This document shows positions 1 to 8,637 of a stretch of 26,674 bases of DNA, in pieces. Both the position numbers and the translations under genes were made by a program. Positions within the stretch are counted from its first letter, which is position 1. Every line of letters begins with the position of its first letter. Below the pieces are notes generated by a model. The model ran no database searches. It was given only the letters and a program-made list of their open reading frames with translations, and was not told the DNA's origin. The stretch lies in NCBI GenBank assembly GCA_963694535.1, contig CAVODE010000016.1, positions 1-26,674 of the forward strand, read 5' to 3'. The stretch comes from UBA2979 sp963694535 (GTDB taxonomy: Bacteria; Chloroflexota; Dehalococcoidia; UBA2979).

Positions 1-990
1 TGCGCGTGTTGTATCTGCGTAGGTATTTAATCCGTCCTTCACGAGGCAGCCTAGTAATAGAGTTGGTGCGGTCAGGATGCGTTGTTTAGAGTTCTCTAGT
101 GCTTTTTGAATTATATCGCTGGTGGTGCCGTCTTTTTGGAGATCTTCCTTCCACTTGAGTCCCATACTTTCCGCAAGATCGAGTCTATTTTTCGAATCGA
201 TCGCGACGAATCGCCACGGCGTAGTATGGTGCGGTGCTGGCGCTGTCATAGCCAGCGAGACAAGTTCCTCGACATCGCTCCTGTCAAGTGAAGGTCCAAT
301 AATTCCCCTGAAAGACCGTCGTGCTGAGATGGTGTTTTCGAAGGCTATTTTTGATAGAGCCTTTCTTGTCTGTCGGCCAACAGTATTTTCTATACGTATC
401 AGATCGTCGATTGTGTCGACATCGATCTTGAAGGACTCAAGTGAAAGTTCAATAATCTTCATTGCATTTCGGTTGGCTTCGTCCCGATGCTTGCTGGCCG
501 AATCCGGACCGAACTGCGGGGAGAACATTGAATAGGGTTTGACTCCTAATGCGGTTGTACCTCCATCTTCGGATGCTGACAGGGCTAGGATATTTGACTG
601 AGGCGAACTGAGAATTTCAAGAATAGTGTTCAAATCTGAACTTTTTGCCTGAGGTATATCTCCAGGTAGTATAAGAATTGAGTCACTTAAATGATTGTTG
701 GATATGTGCTGGATTGCAGTTTCTGCGGCTTGCTTAAAACCTTTCCCGTAGTCGAAAATGAGATCTGCTCCGAATCTATCACTAATTTCGACATATTCGG
801 ATGATTCCGTCACAATCACTAAAGGGCCATTGTGAATCTCTCTAATTGCTATTAGAAGATCCTCAAGCATTGAGAGAACTAAGTTTCTTCGATGGAAGCG
901 ATTGAGGCCTGAACTTAGCCGAGACTTAGCGTTGTCTGTTGATTGGACAGCAACGACGACGGTGGTGCCAGACTTGTTAGTATTGCTCAT
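1..990 (-). CDS. CofC-nitroreductase fusion, F420 biosynthesis (partial)
   Basis: The visible 330 residues hold two domains; the 3' end lies beyond the left edge. Residues 1-210 resemble CofC/FbiD, which activates phospholactate or phosphoenolpyruvate with GTP for F420 assembly. Visible signs are AKSRL (21-25), PGDIP (109-113), a GGTTALGVKP segment matching the family's GTN-LL loop (with Thr for Asn), and FGPDSASKH (160-168). From about residue 215 an FMN nitroreductase domain begins, with ARRSFRG (223-229) and TAPAPHHTTPWRF (249-261). The latter closely resembles the C-terminal domain of mycobacterial FbiB, which reduces dehydro-F420-0. The ATG overlaps the upstream cofD stop in an ATGA, so translation is probably coupled. 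Known FbiB proteins join this reductase to CofE, not CofC. The family calls are firm; the reductase substrate is inferred. Confidence 0.88.
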   Translation of the reverse strand, partial: MSNTNKSGTTVVVAVQSTDNAKSRLSSGLNRFHRRNLVLSMLEDLLIAIREIHNGPLVIVTESSEYVEISDRFGADLIFDYGKGFKQAAETAIQHISNNHLSDSILILPGDIPQAKSSDLNTILEILSSPQSNILALSASEDGGTTALGVKPYSMFSPQFGPDSASKHRDEANRNAMKIIELSLESFKIDVDTIDDLIRIENTVGRQTRKALSKIAFENTISARRSFRGIIGPSLDRSDVEELVSLAMTAPAPHHTTPWRFVAIDSKNRLDLAESMGLKWKEDLQKDGTTSDIIQKALENSKQRILTAPTLLLGCLVKDGLNTYADTTRA

Positions 991-1997
991 GCACTCTCAT
1001 TTATATGACTAGTTATTAGCTGTTTTATGTTCGAAGCAACTGTTGTGCGGGCGTTTCGGTTCACCATCATTGTGTCGCAATATTGGGTATTGATTGAGAG
1101 AGATTCCATTTTGGTGGCTAACTGGCTATCAATCTCATCGTATATAAACAGGTCAACTAATTCCTCATATATTCGTGCGACCCCATAGGCTGAGACTTCG
1201 TGTCCTAGTGACTTAAGCATCGCGCCAGCCGGTCCCTTAATTGCTTTGCCTCCGACTATGGGAGAAACTCCCACTCGTAATGCCCGGCTTCCAAGAATTG
1301 AGTCGCGCACTGTGGGGATTTGAATAATTGGGTCAATTGAGACAAATGGGTTGCTGGGTGCAATAAATAGGTAATCGGCATCTCTGATTGCATCTATCAC
1401 TCCGGGTGCTGGGCGTACATGTTTGAGGTTGGGAAACTCAAATTCATAAACCTGAGGCTCCCCACGACGCTCCACGAAGTATTGCTGGAACGAGAGTCGA
1501 CCCTCATTCGTAATAACAAAGGTAGGGTGTGGGTCATCAGTGGCAGGAATAACGCGAGACTTGATGTTTCTTGCATCAGCAATCATCTGCGTTGCGTCGG
1601 TGAGCGTCCCTCCATTTTGTAATACGCGATTACGAATTAAATGTGTTGCGAGATCTTTGTTTCCGATCTGAAACCATCTTTCTTCTCCGAGTACTTCTAG
1701 TTCGTCAAGAGTGTCTTGGGAATCGTTTTGAATCCCCCATCCGAAATCACCCTCAACCTCAGCGAGCGTATAAATTAGAGTATCTATATCAGGACAGATA
1801 TGCAGGCCGTTCCATGCTAGATCGTCGCCAACGTTGCACACGGCTGTGATTAAATCAGGTGGATGAATATTTTGAAGACCATACAGAAATCTTGCAGCTC
1901 CGACACCGCCGGCAAGTACCGTAATTTTTTTATTTTCCCACGAATCTGCCGTGTTTAAGTTCATAGACAACATCTTACCGCGCATACTGGGTTGCAC
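987..1997 (-). CDS. cofD: 2-phospho-L-lactate / PEP transferase CofD (FbiA)
   Basis: This cytoplasmic enzyme moves the phospho-lactyl or enolpyruvyl group from the CofC product onto the deazaflavin FO, making F420-0 or dehydro-F420-0. Family signatures are GGVGAARFL (30-38), CNVGDD (54-59), HICPDIDTL (66-74), GNKDLATHLI (112-121), APSNPFVSIDPI (213-224) and SPIVGGKAIKGPA (245-257). The length of 336 aa is slightly above the family norm because of an N-terminal tail of about 24 residues. The listed start is GTG; in-frame ATGs at 1985, 1973 and 1964 are all possible and 1964 best matches family length. No start has a clear ribosome binding site. The gene is first in a minus-strand operon with the CofC-nitroreductase fusion (ATGA overlap) and is divergent from pth. 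Because the partner carries an FbiB-like reductase domain, phosphoenolpyruvate is the more likely donor; that is inference. Confidence 0.93.
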   Translation of the reverse strand: MQPSMRGKMLSMNLNTADSWENKKITVLAGGVGAARFLYGLQNIHPPDLITAVCNVGDDLAWNGLHICPDIDTLIYTLAEVEGDFGWGIQNDSQDTLDELEVLGEERWFQIGNKDLATHLIRNRVLQNGGTLTDATQMIADARNIKSRVIPATDDPHPTFVITNEGRLSFQQYFVERRGEPQVYEFEFPNLKHVRPAPGVIDAIRDADYLFIAPSNPFVSIDPIIQIPTVRDSILGSRALRVGVSPIVGGKAIKGPAGAMLKSLGHEVSAYGVARIYEELVDLFIYDEIDSQLATKMESLSINTQYCDTMMVNRNARTTVASNIKQLITSHINESA

Positions 1998-2108
1998 AAC
2001 GTCGGCTTGAGAGGCAGGATCTTTGTATGGCGAGGATAAAGAGAGTAATTAAGGTTTGGTATAGTGACTCCATTTCGTAACCAATTTGCTAACTTTCGAA
2101 AGAAAATT

Positions 2109-2759
2109 ATGCCAACCGAGGCATCTCAGGTACACGATGATGTAAACGCCGTGGGCGAAGCACGACCCCGGTTGATTTGTGGACTTGGGAACCCTGGGTC
2201 TAAATATATCGGGACACGCCACAATATTGGAGTCAGTTGCCTAGATGAACTGATGGTCGCGTATGGCTTAGCCTCAGACCGAAAGAAATCCTCTGAATCT
2301 ACTTTTAGAGAAATAGAGATCAATGGCAACAAGATATTGCTGGCTTACCCAACTAGTTTCTATAATGAAACTGGGCTCGGACTTGCTAAAAAAATTAGGA
2401 AGCAGGGGATTAAGCCCTCGGAGATAGTCGTGATTTGTGATGACATTGATCTCCCAGCTGGCGAAGTGAGAATGAGATTGACGGGGGGCAACGGTGGAAA
2501 TCGTGGCCTGAAGTCCATCATTAATGTTTTAGGTACTCAACATATCCCACGTATCCGTGTGGGTATTGGGCGACCAATTGATGAGAATGGTAAGCCAGTT
2601 TATGGGTCAGATGAGATTGCTAACTGGGTTTTATCTCGACCTCATTCATCTGATTTAAACCAACTTTCCTCCGCAACTTCACTGATGGTAGCCGCTATAA
2701 AAATCTCTATTGCTGAGGATAACGAAGCCGCAATGAATTTTCTAAATTCAGACACGTAG
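2109..2759 (+). CDS. pth: peptidyl-tRNA hydrolase
   Basis: Pth cleaves the ester of peptidyl-tRNAs dropped by stalled ribosomes and recycles tRNA in the cytoplasm. Using the ATG at 2109 (216 aa), the family features are GLGNPG (25-30), TRHNIG with the catalytic His39, YNETG with Asn86, and CDDIDLPAG with Asp111, matching E. coli Asn10, His20, Asn68 and Asp93. The loop that reads GGHGGHNGLK in E. coli is GGNGGNRGLK here (127-136 region), so Arg132 replaces Asn114. An in-frame GTG at 2064 would add 15 residues. A TATAGT hexamer at 2060-2065 could be a -10 box, which would favour the ATG start. About 20 residues still precede the usual N-terminus. mfd follows 54 bases downstream on the same strand. 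Identity is secure; the exact start is not. Confidence 0.92.
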   Translation: MPTEASQVHDDVNAVGEARPRLICGLGNPGSKYIGTRHNIGVSCLDELMVAYGLASDRKKSSESTFREIEINGNKILLAYPTSFYNETGLGLAKKIRKQGIKPSEIVVICDDIDLPAGEVRMRLTGGNGGNRGLKSIINVLGTQHIPRIRVGIGRPIDENGKPVYGSDEIANWVLSRPHSSDLNQLSSATSLMVAAIKISIAEDNEAAMNFLNSDT

Positions 2760-2813
2760 CGATATGTAACAATAAAAAACACTTGGTAGTGCAATTTCTT
2801 GTATTAGGTAAAA

Positions 2814-5800
2814 ATGGAATCTACTGGTTCAGCACAAATAGGTCATTCGTTCGAACACGCTGTGCTAGATCCCCTAGTCGCACATTTAGCTGATGCGCCA
2901 GATATTCAATTAGTATGTCAATATCTTAGAGAACGGCGAGCTGTCCGACTCAATGTCCTGAACTCTGCTAAACCTGCTATTGTTTCTGTTTTAAGCCGGA
3001 TACTGCAATCTTCAGCTGTATGGATTACACCGACGGAACGGGATGCGCAGGAATTTGCAGCAGAACTGAGCTTATGGACTTCGCCAAGTAGAGTGCTGAG
3101 ATTTCCGTCTCGAAATCAGATTCCATATGCACGTGAAGGTGTGAGTACACGCGCTTCAATCGAACGAATTTCCACTCTTATTTCTCTTGCTGACAGTGAT
3201 GATCCAAAGATAGTGGTCACGAGCATTACGGCCCTAGCGGAACGCACCCTTAGCTCTCAGGATTTACTCAGGGGACCAGGACTTCTGAGATGCGAAGACC
3301 AAGTTGATTTATCAAACTTACTCACTACCCTCTCTTCTTCCGGTTACCAACTCACTTCTCTGGTCGAAAAACCTGGAGATTTCTCGCGCCGGGGGGGCAT
3401 TATAGATGTTTACACACCGACCGCGAACAATCCGGTTCGTATAGAATTTTTCGGTGACTTGATAGAGTCAATTAGAGAATTTTCGTTGGTCGATCAGCGA
3501 TCTAAAGAGGAAAAACAAGAAGTATATCTTCCACCTAGCTCAGAATGGCTTGCCTCGCCAACTGCGATGCGATCGCTCGCGGATAAAATTTCCGGTGCGG
3601 AAGATCTGCAGACACAGGAAGACGAAACTCTATTGCGATCAGGAATTCTTTCCAGCCCAGGCCGATATGGTCCATTGGTTCTGAGTTCAACCCTGCTGGA
3701 CCATATTGATTCATCCACAATAATGTTTGCGGAACTTCGTGATGATTTGCAGACTCAACTTATCGCGTTGGATGAAAATGCTAGTCAACGCAGGGACACT
3801 TTGGCGACCTCTGGAGAGTTTAGTAGTCAAATTCCGCTACCTCATGTCGTTGGAGAATCTTTGTTGGCAGCTCTTTGGAATTATCCAAATAGAGTTGAAT
3901 TCGACCCTTGGTTGAGTGGGTCTGATAAGAATCAGTTACATCTTGATTTCCAGTCGTTGGAGCCATTCAATGGACGACTTTCGGCAGTGGCAAAGAATAT
4001 CAGCAGGCGTCTAGTGCGAGGCGATAGAGTTGTTTCATTCACCACCCAAGCCCAGCGATTGAAAGAGGAATTGGATCTAGAAAATCTTACGCTGGAAGTT
4101 GAATCTGCTTTAGTGGATAAGGTTGAGATTTCTGAAGCTCGGCTTATCCAAGGGTCTGCGCCTGAAGGTTGGTCGAAACAACTAGCTGACGGAGAATTGG
4201 TTTTCCAGACGGATAGGGAAATTTTAGGGGTTAGACATGGCGCTATTTCCGCAGTAAAAAAAACGGATGTATCGCACTATTCGCTTGATGGAATTTCACC
4301 AGGCGAATATGTCGTCATTGCTGAGTTTGGTGTGGCTCGATTTATAGGAATAATTAAACGGAGGGTAGACCAAGTAGACCGTGATTATTTAGAAATGCGA
4401 TTTGCCGATGATGGCAAGTTGTTTTTGCCAACAGACCGCCCATTACGGATATCAAAATACATTGGTCCGACAGCCCGAGTGCCACGACTTACTCATTTGG
4501 GAACAGGCGAGTGGAATAAAACTAGAGTTCGCGCGAGGAATGCTGTTGAGGTTGTCGCTGGCCAATATTTGAGTCTTTATGCGGCAAGATCCATAAAGCC
4601 CGGTTATGCATTCTCACCGGATGGTGAATGGCAACATGAACTGGAAAGTGCATTTCCTTATGTTGAAACAATTGATCAGCTTGAGGCGATAGCCGCGGTA
4701 AAAAAAGATATGGAAACACCTAAACCCATGGATCGACTAATTTGTGGCGATGTTGGGTTTGGAAAAACGGAGATAGCAATTCGAGCAGCCTTCAAGGCGG
4801 TAATGGATGGATTTCAGGTTGTTCTTTTGTGTCCAACCACAGTACTGGCTCAGCAACATTTCAACTCATTTAGGGAAAGGATGGCGGGATTTCCAGTGCA
4901 TATCGAAATGTTGTCAGGATTTCGGACGGCTAAAGAAGCTCGACAAATTGCCGCAAAGGTAAAAGCCGGAGAGATTGACATTTTGATCGGTACTCATCGA
5001 ATATTGGAGCACAGCCACCGAGTTGTGGATCCACTTGTTATTGATGAACTCAATGACAAAGAGGAGAAGCCGGAGTCTGATACTGCTGTGTTGGATCCAG
5101 AGATACCCAAGCGGGTACGTGGCGTAAATTTCAGTAATCTTGGGTTGGCTATTATTGACGAGGAACAACGATTTGGAGTCACCCATAAAGACAAATTAAA
5201 GGAAATTCGTTTTGAAGTTGACGTCCTCACACTGTCTGCAACTCCGATTCCACGAACCCTCCATATGGCGCTGGCCGGGATCAGAGATATGTCTAGGGTA
5301 GAATCGGCGCCATTAGGTAGGCAATCGATACAAACGTATGTACTAGGATGGGATACAGAAATTTTGCAAACAGCAATTCGAAGGGAAATTGCTCGTGGAG
5401 GCCAAGTTTATTTGGTTCATAATCGAGTCAAGACTATCGACGCCTTCGCTGATGAGATTCGCAATCTTGTACCAGAGGCGCGTATTCTTGTCGGACACGG
5501 GCAAATGCCGAAATGGCATCTCGAGTCAGTGATGAGAGAATTTATTGATTTGAACGCTGATGTGTTGATCAGTACAACGATTATCGAGTCTGGTTTAGAT
5601 ATCCCTAACGTTAATACAATTCTTATCGATCGAGCTCAAAGTCTGGGACTCTCTCAGCTCTACCAGCTTCGGGGACGAGTTGGGCGCTCAGATCAACAAG
5701 CGTATGCATATTTATTTCATCATGGGTCAATGACGGATATTCAGCAACAAAGACTCACCGCAATTTTTGAATCATCTGAGCTAGGGTCTGGCCTGCGCGT

Positions 5801-6410
5801 TGCACAGCGAGATTTGGAGCTTAGGGGGGCCGGAAACTTGTTGGGAAGCCAGCAGAGCGGCCATATTGCGGCTATCGGACTTGACTTGTATATGGATATG
5901 CTTGCTGAGGCAGTTGAACGACTTAAGGCCGATCTTGAAGGTGGCAAGCTAGAACTTCGAGAAATTCGCCAGAGGCAAGAAGCTCTCCGTACGATTAAAA
6001 TAAGCCTTCCCACCAGTGGGGATATCCCAGACTCATTCATCCCAGATATTGATGAGAGACTAAGTCTTTATATGAGGATTTCAATGGTCACATCATTAGT
6101 CACGTTGGAAGAACTTGAAAGAGAAATACGCGATCGTTATGGGGTTATACCGGAAAGGCTGCTGACATATTTTTTATTGATTAAGATACGTTTGATGGCA
6201 TATGCAGCGAAGTTAACGGCAATTACTCACGGCGGAGGTAAGACAGTGCTTGAGTCAGATCCGCGAGCGCCTTTTTCAGGTCGAAAATTATCCACAGACT
6301 TGCCAAGAAGCTCAAAGGTTGGACATCTCCAAATGGAAATCGAATCACAGGATTTGAATGACGGAAATCTCAAGGACATTGAGAATTTGCTTCGTCTTCT
6401 TGTGACCTAA
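2814..6410 (+). CDS. mfd: transcription-repair coupling factor Mfd
   Basis: Mfd is a DNA translocase that pushes stalled RNA polymerase off damaged DNA and recruits UvrA. At 1198 aa it is full length. The N-terminal third is UvrB-like (PGDFSRRGGIIDVY near 187-200). An RNA-polymerase-interacting domain lies at about 497-550 (DYLEMRFADDGKLFLP). The motor has Walker A GDVGFGKTE (645-653), DEEQ (782-785), LSATPIPRT, TTIIESGLDIPNVN, and RGRVGRSDQQAYAYLF near 953. The TRG-type segment ELRGAGNLLGSQQSG near 1000 is followed by the C-terminal UvrA-binding region. An acidic and proline-bearing stretch of about 36 extra residues (roughly 735-768) separates GTH (726-728) from the DEEQ box; E. coli Mfd has only about 17 residues there. 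The start has AGGT eight bases upstream. It follows pth. Confidence 0.97.
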   Translation: MESTGSAQIGHSFEHAVLDPLVAHLADAPDIQLVCQYLRERRAVRLNVLNSAKPAIVSVLSRILQSSAVWITPTERDAQEFAAELSLWTSPSRVLRFPSRNQIPYAREGVSTRASIERISTLISLADSDDPKIVVTSITALAERTLSSQDLLRGPGLLRCEDQVDLSNLLTTLSSSGYQLTSLVEKPGDFSRRGGIIDVYTPTANNPVRIEFFGDLIESIREFSLVDQRSKEEKQEVYLPPSSEWLASPTAMRSLADKISGAEDLQTQEDETLLRSGILSSPGRYGPLVLSSTLLDHIDSSTIMFAELRDDLQTQLIALDENASQRRDTLATSGEFSSQIPLPHVVGESLLAALWNYPNRVEFDPWLSGSDKNQLHLDFQSLEPFNGRLSAVAKNISRRLVRGDRVVSFTTQAQRLKEELDLENLTLEVESALVDKVEISEARLIQGSAPEGWSKQLADGELVFQTDREILGVRHGAISAVKKTDVSHYSLDGISPGEYVVIAEFGVARFIGIIKRRVDQVDRDYLEMRFADDGKLFLPTDRPLRISKYIGPTARVPRLTHLGTGEWNKTRVRARNAVEVVAGQYLSLYAARSIKPGYAFSPDGEWQHELESAFPYVETIDQLEAIAAVKKDMETPKPMDRLICGDVGFGKTEIAIRAAFKAVMDGFQVVLLCPTTVLAQQHFNSFRERMAGFPVHIEMLSGFRTAKEARQIAAKVKAGEIDILIGTHRILEHSHRVVDPLVIDELNDKEEKPESDTAVLDPEIPKRVRGVNFSNLGLAIIDEEQRFGVTHKDKLKEIRFEVDVLTLSATPIPRTLHMALAGIRDMSRVESAPLGRQSIQTYVLGWDTEILQTAIRREIARGGQVYLVHNRVKTIDAFADEIRNLVPEARILVGHGQMPKWHLESVMREFIDLNADVLISTTIIESGLDIPNVNTILIDRAQSLGLSQLYQLRGRVGRSDQQAYAYLFHHGSMTDIQQQRLTAIFESSELGSGLRVAQRDLELRGAGNLLGSQQSGHIAAIGLDLYMDMLAEAVERLKADLEGGKLELREIRQRQEALRTIKISLPTSGDIPDSFIPDIDERLSLYMRISMVTSLVTLEELEREIRDRYGVIPERLLTYFLLIKIRLMAYAAKLTAITHGGGKTVLESDPRAPFSGRKLSTDLPRSSKVGHLQMEIESQDLNDGNLKDIENLLRLLVT

Positions 6411-6437
6411 GCTGAGCATGAGAATGGTGTTCGTTAG

Positions 6438-7190
6438 ATGTTGAGTTCAAAAATTAAAGGACTGTTAGTTGACTTCGATAAGACTCTTGGATTCATGAGA
6501 ATTCCGCACTTAGAGATGTACAGCCAAATTGCATCTTCCGCTGGAATAAGTCTTTCTAAAACTGAATTAACGGCGGCGATGAGAGTTAAGCCACTGACTG
6601 ATACATGGTCACCTTGGCTGACTAAACGGGGAATTGAGCATTTTGATGAATCAAAAAGCGAAGCCTCATATAGAGAGCTCAGATGTGAGATCGCTTTTTC
6701 AAGATTAAAAGGGGCATTAGATTCTTTAGTTTTTTTTGAGGAAGATGTTCTTCGGTCGGCGGCCGAGAAAATTTCTGAGGCTGAATCAAGTCTTTCTCTC
6801 TATGAACTTTATCCCGACACGATTGAATTTCTGGCACTCTGTGAAGCTCGAAATATTGATTTGGCTGTTGTTTCTAACCACGATTGGGTATTGCCTGATG
6901 TACTCAGTTATTTAGGTATTGCTAAGTATTTCAAGGTTGTAGTTACAAGTGCTCGGGTCGGCGTGAGAAAACCACATCCCTTAATTTTCAACAAAGCGTT
7001 GCGTGAATTAGATCTTGAATCGGACCAGGTCTTCATGATCGGCGACTCGATGGAAGATGATATTGGAGGAGCTAAGTCTGCCGGAATTGGTGGTGTTCTT
7101 ATTGATCGAGCTTCAAGAATTGCGAGAGATGACGTTTTGTGCGTATCGACACTCGCTGAGATTTATCCAGGTAAAGATTATGTCGGTTAA
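6438..7190 (+). CDS. HAD-superfamily hydrolase
   Basis: This 250-aa cytoplasmic protein is a haloacid dehalogenase-type phosphatase or dehalogenase. All four HAD motifs are visible: DFDKT with the nucleophile Asp12 and Asp14; VVSNHD with Ser146; RKPHP with Lys178; and IGDSMEDDIGGAKSAG with Asp203 and Asp207/208. The helical cap between motifs I and II (about 18-135) puts it in subfamily I, with phosphoglycolate phosphatase-like and pyrimidine-nucleotidase-like members. The substrate cannot be told. The gene lies 27 bases after mfd, and its end overlaps the GNAT gene start by 11 bases, so the three are probably cotranscribed. Confidence 0.9.
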   Translation: MLSSKIKGLLVDFDKTLGFMRIPHLEMYSQIASSAGISLSKTELTAAMRVKPLTDTWSPWLTKRGIEHFDESKSEASYRELRCEIAFSRLKGALDSLVFFEEDVLRSAAEKISEAESSLSLYELYPDTIEFLALCEARNIDLAVVSNHDWVLPDVLSYLGIAKYFKVVVTSARVGVRKPHPLIFNKALRELDLESDQVFMIGDSMEDDIGGAKSAGIGGVLIDRASRIARDDVLCVSTLAEIYPGKDYVG

Positions 7191-7659
7191 ACCTGGAGTA
7201 GTAGCTTTGGTGCCGATTACTCCGATGGACTATGATGATTTTTTTGTTGAGTACTTGAAATATTCAGACGAACTCGAGCCACACAAAGTGAGAAACAATC
7301 GGAAAGAAATAGTGATGTATCGTGACGCGGTCGTTGCTGAGCTTGGCGATGGCTTAGGCCGAGAAATGTTTTGGGTAGTGGAAGGAAAATTACGGGTTGG
7401 TTTTGTTATGATTCGTTGCTTTCCGGATTGGCCAGATGAATCCATTCTGATTGGATCAATTTCAGAGTTTTACATTTTTGAATCTGCAAGACGCCGAGGT
7501 ATTGGAACGAAGGCAGTATCAATTGCCATGAAAAAATTGCGTTCATACGGTGCAATGGTGGCAGAAGCCGATATTTTATATAGTAATGAATCTGCTTTAG
7601 TCTTCTGGAAATCACTTGGTTTCGATATCGAGTTTTATGGCACATCCAGAAGGCTTTAG
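7180..7659 (+). CDS. GNAT-family N-acetyltransferase
   Basis: The 159-aa product has the acetyl-CoA-binding motif A of GNAT enzymes, EFYIFESARRRGIGTKAVS (about 96-114), with the R/Q-x-x-G-x-G signature at 104-109. The usual C-terminal segment NESALVFWKSLGF follows, so it very likely transfers an acetyl group from acetyl-CoA to an amine of unknown identity. The ATG at 7180 was chosen because AGGT sits just upstream and the encoded length fits the family. A longer reading from 7057 would overlap the HAD gene by more than 130 bases in another frame and adds no conserved sequence. The 11-base overlap with the HAD gene suggests translational coupling. Confidence 0.88.
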   Translation: MSVKPGVVALVPITPMDYDDFFVEYLKYSDELEPHKVRNNRKEIVMYRDAVVAELGDGLGREMFWVVEGKLRVGFVMIRCFPDWPDESILIGSISEFYIFESARRRGIGTKAVSIAMKKLRSYGAMVAEADILYSNESALVFWKSLGFDIEFYGTSRRL

Positions 7660-7713
7660 CTAAAAGTTGCTGTACGATTTCAATAGAACTTATTCAGTAG
7701 AAAGGTGATACCG

Positions 7714-8616
7714 ATGTCAGAGCCTATTTTCGATGTGCATTGTCATTTTCCACGCAACTGGCAAGATCCAGATGCACAAGATAATGAGAAGTCTATTGAC
7801 CAAAGAGCCGATGCCTTGCGGAATGCTGGGGTTGTGAAGGCTAGCCTTTTATGCGGCGGTAGATTTGGTATGGGGTATGAAGAATCAATTACGTTTTCTA
7901 GACGGCACGAGGACCTATTTATGCCGTCTGCTGTGGTCGATCCCGAAGAGATAGATGGGCGGTCCGTTCAACAATTATTCGATATGGGTTATGTGGGCTT
8001 GAAGATGATCGGTGTCCGACGTGCATACGATGATTTGAAGTACTTTTCGGTCTATGAAATGGCGGAACGCCTGGGTATGCCGATCCTTCTTCATATGGGC
8101 GTGATAGGAGGAGCTATTGATTACGCAGCTACCCACCCAAGGCGTGACGTGGAGGCAGCTAAAACGTATAAAAATATGCAGGAACGCCGGATGAAAGAAC
8201 AGATATTGAGCTTTGGAAGAAATGCTTCTGCAACAAGAATGCGACCATTTCACATGGATACGATAGCTAATACTTTTCCTGATTTGCGTCTGATAGGTGC
8301 CCATCTAGGTGGCACGGGTAATTATGACGAGTCAGCATCTGTAGCAAGATGGCGTCCCAACGTTTTTTTCGATCTGTCCGGTGGCGACACAATAGAACGT
8401 CACGCTGTCGAAAGAGGCCTAGTCGGTCAAGAGATTGGGGTTGAAAAATTAGTATGGGGCTCGGACTGTGGTAATGATGAAATTCAGTCACATGTAGATA
8501 ATCTTGAATCAATTTTTAAAGAAGTTGAGCTAGATGAGGATCAGTCGAGTCGTATTAGATGGAACAATGCAGCCGAGATATTTGGACTTGAGAACCCAGT
8601 ATTTGCGGAGGAGTAA
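7714..8616 (+). CDS. metal-dependent amidohydrolase (amidohydrolase_2 type)
   Basis: This 300-aa TIM-barrel hydrolase or decarboxylase belongs to the amidohydrolase superfamily, close to the ACMSD and 4-oxalomesaconate-hydratase-like group. Metal ligands are visible: DVHCHF with His9 and His11 on strand 1, HMGV with His127, His180 (RPFHMD), GAHLGG with His197, and the catalytic Asp251 in WGSDCGND. Lys97 in GLKMIG may take the place of a carboxylated or charged strand residue. The ATG at 7714 has GAAAGGTG at good spacing; an in-frame GTG at 7705 lies within that site and is unlikely. The gene stands between the GNAT and membrane-protein genes with short gaps. The reaction is not predictable beyond hydrolysis or decarboxylation of a small acid. 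Confidence 0.88.
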   Translation: MSEPIFDVHCHFPRNWQDPDAQDNEKSIDQRADALRNAGVVKASLLCGGRFGMGYEESITFSRRHEDLFMPSAVVDPEEIDGRSVQQLFDMGYVGLKMIGVRRAYDDLKYFSVYEMAERLGMPILLHMGVIGGAIDYAATHPRRDVEAAKTYKNMQERRMKEQILSFGRNASATRMRPFHMDTIANTFPDLRLIGAHLGGTGNYDESASVARWRPNVFFDLSGGDTIERHAVERGLVGQEIGVEKLVWGSDCGNDEIQSHVDNLESIFKEVELDEDQSSRIRWNNAAEIFGLENPVFAEE

Positions 8617-8637
8617 TATCCGCTCGGGAATGGACCT

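Noticed and set aside
122..535. 137-aa open frame on the plus strand over the left end
   Set aside because: It is antisense to the CofC-nitroreductase fusion, whose reading frame has clear family motifs; no ribosome site or similarity was seen for the antisense frame.
7057..7659. Longer 200-aa version of the GNAT protein
   Set aside because: The extra N-terminal part is out-of-frame sequence of the HAD gene; the ATG at 7180 with AGGT ahead gives normal family length.
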